From: Rhodobacterales bacterium 32-67-9
GTDB lineage: Bacteria; Pseudomonadota; Alphaproteobacteria; Rhodobacterales; Rhodobacteraceae
Assembly: GCA_002280515.1 (NCBI GenBank)
Contig: NCEA01000007.1
Span: 1-34,235, forward strand
DNA length: 34,235 bases
Reading direction: 5' to 3'
This document shows, piece by piece, positions 30,849 through 34,235 of the stretch (positions are counted from its first letter, which is position 1; each line of letters begins with the position of its first letter). The position numbers and the translations under genes were made by a program. The notes under the pieces are model-generated. The model had not been told where the DNA came from, did not search any database, and saw nothing but the letters and a program-made list of their open reading frames with translations.

Positions 30849-32773
30849 GCCGCCTCCTTCCGGGTCAGGAAGGCCGCAAGCTCGGCCACCCCGAAGGGTT
30901 TCGTGAGGACGGGAACCGCCCCGGCCCGGCTGCGAAGCGCGTCGCCGGGCGGCAGCGAGGTCATCAGCACGACGCGCGCCGGATGGCCCCGGTCGATCAG
31001 CCCCCGGACGAAATCGACGCCGTTGGTGCCGCCGGGTAGGCCGATATCCGACAGGATCAGGTCGAGCCCCGGCAGGTCGAGAAGCTCCGCCGCCTCGTCC
31101 GCGCTCGCGGCCTCGACCACGTTATGGCCGAGGTCGCGCAGCATTTCGCGGACATCGGTGCGAATTTCCTCGGTATCCTCGACGAGCAGGACCAGAAGCG
31201 GCTCGGCCGGGGTAGCGCCCGCCGTGCGAAGTGGCAGCCGAAGCGTCACCTTGGCGCCGCCTTCGGGGCGGTTCGCGAGCTTGACCGTGCCGCCCGAAAG
31301 CTTGGTGTGGTCGTAGACCATCGACAACCCGAGGCCCGTGCCTTCGCCGCCCTTGGTGGTGAAGAACGGGTCGAGTCCGCGGTGAAGCGCCTCGGCCGAA
31401 AACCCCGGCCCGGTGTCGGCAACGGAAATCTCGAGCCAGGTGTCACGCACCGGCCGTGCCGTCAGGGTGATCCGCCCGACGCCCGCCCCGATCGCATCCT
31501 TGGCGTTGAGGATCAGATTGAGAAGGGAATCCTGCAGCGATCCGGCATCGAGCAGCACCGGCCCCGGCAGATCCGACACGAGGATATCAAGGCCGATCCC
31601 CTCGGGCAGCGACGGGCCGGCCATGATCCGAAGATCGGCCAGAAGGGAGGCGAGGTCGGTGGGCTGCGGCCGCACCTGGCGCGGTCCGGAGATCGCGGCG
31701 ATGCGGTCGAGGAGCGTGCCCCCGCGCCGCGCGGCGGCGAGCGTGGCACGCGCCAGTTCGCCCGCGTCGGCGGGCAGGCCGGGCAGACGTTCGAGCCGGC
31801 CCTGAAGCCCGAGAATGATGGTCAGGAGATTGGCGAAATCGTGGGCGAGGCCAGAGGTCAGCTGTGCCGCGAGTTCACGCTTCGCGACCTGACTCAGGGC
31901 GGCGCGGCTTTGCGCCTCTTCGGTGACGTCCATCGACAATGCGTAGACGCCCTGCGGCTGATCCGCGCCGCCTTGGTCGGGTGTCAGCGCGATGCGGATG
32001 CGCCGTCCGGACGCATCATGCGTGATCTCGAAGACATTCGCCTCGCCCGAGAGCGCCCGGCGCAGGCCGGGTTCGATCTTGGCGAAGGCCTCGGCACCGA
32101 GCGCTTCGGGGGCCGGTCGGCCGACGATGTCGGAGAGGCTTCCGGGCATCACCGCCGACAACCGCCGGTTCGAGAACGTGTAACGCAAGTCGGGCCCGAT
32201 ATGAGCGATATGGGCTGGCATCATCTCGGTCACGAGCCTTGTGCGGGCCTCCATTTCGGTCAGTTCGCGCTTGGCCTCCTCGAGGGCCGCGTTGGTGGCG
32301 GCCAGTTTTCGGTTGGCCTGCGCCAGCCGCTCGGCGTGGGTGAGAAGCTCCTCCGAGAGTTCCTCGGACCGGCCGCGCAGAAGCGCCTCCTGCGCTTTGA
32401 TCTCGGTAATGTCGGTGTAGACGGTTACCCAGCCGCCCTGCTGGAGCGGCGACCCCTCGACCGAGATGGTGCGGCCGTTGGCGCGCCGGCGTTCCATGTA
32501 ATGCGGGGTGAAGGTGCGGGCCTGATCGACGCGCAGGCGCACGGCGTCTTCGGCATCCTCCACCTCACCGTACTCGCCGCGCAGGACCAGGTAGCGGATC
32601 GTCTCCTCGAACGAGGTGCCGGGCCGCGTCAGTTCCACGGGCAGGTCGAACATCAGCTGATACTGACGGTTTGAAACGGCAAGCCGCAGGTCGTGGTCGA
32701 AGATCGACAGGGCCTGCTGAATGTGGTTCAGCCCGGCCTGCGTCAGCTTCGCGCGCATGTCTTCGCGGTCCAT
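30845..32773 (-). CDS. Cytosolic PAS hybrid sensor histidine kinase
   Basis: A 642-residue kinase without membrane segments. Residues about 12-125 form a PAS-7-type domain ending in YTDITEIKAQE; a coiled coil follows (125-180), then a second PAS domain (about 185-290, ending SMDVTEEAQ). The phosphorylatable His311 is in SGLAHDFANLL, followed by N-box LNLILNAKDAIG (418-429), G1 DTGPGF (453-458) and G2 GEGTGLGL (476-483). A C-terminal receiver with Asp576 (LILSDIGLPGG) makes it a hybrid. It resembles NtrB-like HisKA kinases in soluble form. The ATG at 32773 follows GGAGGAGGG. Paired with the downstream OmpR-type regulator, it implies a multi-step relay or feedback on cytoplasmic signals such as redox or a small ligand; no PAS cofactor residue is obvious. 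Confidence 0.9.
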   Translation of the reverse strand: MDREDMRAKLTQAGLNHIQQALSIFDHDLRLAVSNRQYQLMFDLPVELTRPGTSFEETIRYLVLRGEYGEVEDAEDAVRLRVDQARTFTPHYMERRRANGRTISVEGSPLQQGGWVTVYTDITEIKAQEALLRGRSEELSEELLTHAERLAQANRKLAATNAALEEAKRELTEMEARTRLVTEMMPAHIAHIGPDLRYTFSNRRLSAVMPGSLSDIVGRPAPEALGAEAFAKIEPGLRRALSGEANVFEITHDASGRRIRIALTPDQGGADQPQGVYALSMDVTEEAQSRAALSQVAKRELAAQLTSGLAHDFANLLTIILGLQGRLERLPGLPADAGELARATLAAARRGGTLLDRIAAISGPRQVRPQPTDLASLLADLRIMAGPSLPEGIGLDILVSDLPGPVLLDAGSLQDSLLNLILNAKDAIGAGVGRITLTARPVRDTWLEISVADTGPGFSAEALHRGLDPFFTTKGGEGTGLGLSMVYDHTKLSGGTVKLANRPEGGAKVTLRLPLRTAGATPAEPLLVLLVEDTEEIRTDVREMLRDLGHNVVEAASADEAAELLDLPGLDLILSDIGLPGGTNGVDFVRGLIDRGHPARVVLMTSLPPGDALRSRAGAVPVLTKPFGVAELAAFLTRKEAA

Positions 32774-32976
32774 CGGCCCTCCTCCGGTCCTATCGCTAGC
32801 ACCGTTGGGCGGGGCGACGGAAGGGGCAAGGAGGGCGTGTTACAATTCGTAAGGATTGCGAAAAAGTCAGGAAATCTTTGACGGCGATGGCTGGTCGCGC
32901 AACGCTGGCGGCGACGGAGGAATCGCCTATACGGCGAAAAAGCGCGACCGACGCACGGCGCGGGGGAGGACCATCG
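32774..32976. promoter_or_regulatory. Divergent promoter region, histidine kinase / acyl-CoA ligase
   Basis: A 203-base gap between divergent genes. It contains an imperfect palindrome TTACAATTCGTAA (32840-32852) followed by an AT-richer stretch (GCGAAAAAGTC, GAAATCTTTG) unlike its GC-rich surroundings, a sensible place for promoters. No clear -35/-10 pair can be assigned. Confidence 0.35.
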
Positions 32977-34235
32977 GTGGTACAGAACGCGACGTCGGGC
33001 GCATTGCACTCCATTCCGGCCCTTCTGGCGCGCAACGCCGCCGAATGGGGCGCCTTGCCGGCCTTCCGCGAAAAGGAATTCGGCATCTGGCAAAGCTGGA
33101 CCTGGGCCGAAACCGCCGAGGAAGTCCGTGCGATGGCGCTGGGCTTCATGACCCTCGGGATCGAGCGCGGCGATCATGTCGCGATCATCGGCCGCAACCG
33201 TCCGGCACTCTACTGGTCGATGGTCGCGGTGCAGATGTGCGGCGCGGTGCCTGTGCCGCTTTACCAGGATGCCGTCGCCGAGGAGATGACCTATGTGTTC
33301 GAGCATTGCGGCGCGCGCTTCGTCGTCGCCGGCGATCAGGAACAGGTCGACAAGGTCCTCGACGTCCAGGAAAGCCTGAAGGGCAAGGGCACGAAGCTTC
33401 ACCACATCGCCTATCTCGACAAGCGGGGTATGCGGAAATACGACCATTCGCACATGAACGCTCTGGCCGATATCGCCGCCGAGGGCAAGGCCGCGCATCA
33501 CCGCTATGGCGCCGAGCTTGATGCCCGGATTGCCGAGCTCGGTTACGACCATACCTGCGTGATGCTCTATACCTCCGGCACGACCGGCAAGCCGAAAGGC
33601 GTGGTCCTGTCGAACCGCAACATCATCGAAACCTCGAAGAATTCCGCCGAGTTCGACCATCTGAAACGCGATGACGATGTCGTGGCCTATCTGCCGATGG
33701 CCTGGGTCGGCGACTTCATCTTCTCGATGGGGCAGGCGATGTGGACCGGGTTCACCGTCAATTGCCCCGAAAACGCCTCCACCATGATGACCGACCTGCG
33801 CGAGATCGGCCCGACCTACTTCTTCGCCCCGCCGCGTGTTTTCGAGACCCAGCTGACCAACGTCATGATCCGCATGGAGGATGCCGGGCGACTGAAGAAG
33901 CGCATGTTCGACCATTACATGGGTATCGCCCGACGAGTCGGCCCGGCGATCCTCGACGGCAAGCCGGTCTCGGGGCTCGACCGGTTCCGCTACTGGCTCG
34001 GCAACATCCTCGTCTATGGCCCGCTAAAGAACACGCTCGGCTTCAGCCGCATCCGCGTCGGCTACACGGCGGGCGAGGCGATCGGGCCGGAGATCTTCGA
34101 TTTCTACCGCTCGCTCGGGATCAACCTGAAGCAGCTTTACGGTCAGACCGAGGCGTCGGTCTTCATCACCCAGCAGCCCGACGGTCAGGTTCGCTCGGAC
34201 ACGGTCGGCGTGCCCTCGCCGGGTGTCGAGGTGAA
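32977..34235 (+). CDS. AMP-dependent long-chain acyl-CoA ligase, partial
   Basis: Activates fatty or aromatic acids to acyl-CoA via an acyl-adenylate. The window holds the first 419 codons; the C-terminal lid domain is cut off by the right edge. The AMP-binding P-loop YTSGTTGKPKG starts at residue 198, followed by YLPMAWVGDF, FFAPPRVFE, GYTAGEAI and the YGQTE motif near residue 388. The GTG at 32977 is the likely start: it follows GGGGGAGGA at 6-base spacing, and the protein then begins as homologues do. Relatives of this branch are often found next to branched-chain amino acid (Liv) transport genes in Rhodobacterales, which would lie outside the window. Substrate is not determined. Confidence 0.92.
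   Translation, partial: MVQNATSGALHSIPALLARNAAEWGALPAFREKEFGIWQSWTWAETAEEVRAMALGFMTLGIERGDHVAIIGRNRPALYWSMVAVQMCGAVPVPLYQDAVAEEMTYVFEHCGARFVVAGDQEQVDKVLDVQESLKGKGTKLHHIAYLDKRGMRKYDHSHMNALADIAAEGKAAHHRYGAELDARIAELGYDHTCVMLYTSGTTGKPKGVVLSNRNIIETSKNSAEFDHLKRDDDVVAYLPMAWVGDFIFSMGQAMWTGFTVNCPENASTMMTDLREIGPTYFFAPPRVFETQLTNVMIRMEDAGRLKKRMFDHYMGIARRVGPAILDGKPVSGLDRFRYWLGNILVYGPLKNTLGFSRIRVGYTAGEAIGPEIFDFYRSLGINLKQLYGQTEASVFITQQPDGQVRSDTVGVPSPGVEV

Overview
The window is about 34 kb of GC-rich, densely packed DNA with alphaproteobacterial gene content. The MeFDH1-like formate dehydrogenase, the DUF2478 protein, the fdhD/mob/moeA cluster, LolA, HspQ, and an acyl-CoA ligase of the type often beside branched-chain amino acid transporters point to Rhodobacterales (Paracoccaceae/Roseobacteraceae). 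The genus cannot be read from the sequence. I see no tRNA, rRNA, IS element, prophage or CRISPR array. Both ends cut genes: formate dehydrogenase alpha on the left and an AMP-dependent acyl-CoA ligase on the right.

Positions 1-10,900 form one coherent module for a metal-dependent, NAD-linked formate dehydrogenase. Reading left to right it holds fdsA (alpha, partial) and fdsB (a fused NuoE-NuoF-type beta), then a divergent TusA-like sulfur carrier. Next comes an overlapping six-gene minus-strand operon, fdhD-GNAT-mobA-mobB-unknown-moeA, which covers metal insertion, MGD attachment and cofactor sulfuration. A divergent DUF2478 gene and a tungstate-type ABC transporter (tupB-tupC-tupA) follow. 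The two-subunit architecture resembles the tungsten enzyme FDH1 of Methylobacterium, so metal import, cofactor maturation and apo-enzyme appear to sit together. Three operator-like palindromes lie in the three main intergenic regions of this module; the pair before tupB is the clearest.

Positions 11,000-18,000 hold adenine deaminase, an MFS permease, a GT4 plus GT29-like glycosyltransferase pair, aspartate-semialdehyde dehydrogenase (asd), LolA and a lipoprotein lytic transglycosylase. The asd reading frame lacks about 52 codons internally.

Positions 18,000-28,500 are mixed housekeeping and stress genes: hspQ, gamma-glutamyltransferase, an STAS/anti-sigma pair, a thiolase, free methionine-R-sulfoxide reductase, a tandem GFA protein, VOC, LysE, homocysteine S-methyltransferase, an RluA-type pseudouridine synthase, DUF1643, and a membrane-anchored RTX repeat protein.

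Positions 28,600-34,235 hold rpsO with an internal frameshifting deletion of about 110 bases, its intact terminator, a saccharopine dehydrogenase-like gene, an OmpR-type response regulator with a cytosolic hybrid histidine kinase, and the truncated acyl-CoA ligase. The lesions in asd and rpsO, both strongly conserved genes, raise the question of assembly error and should be settled before using either sequence.
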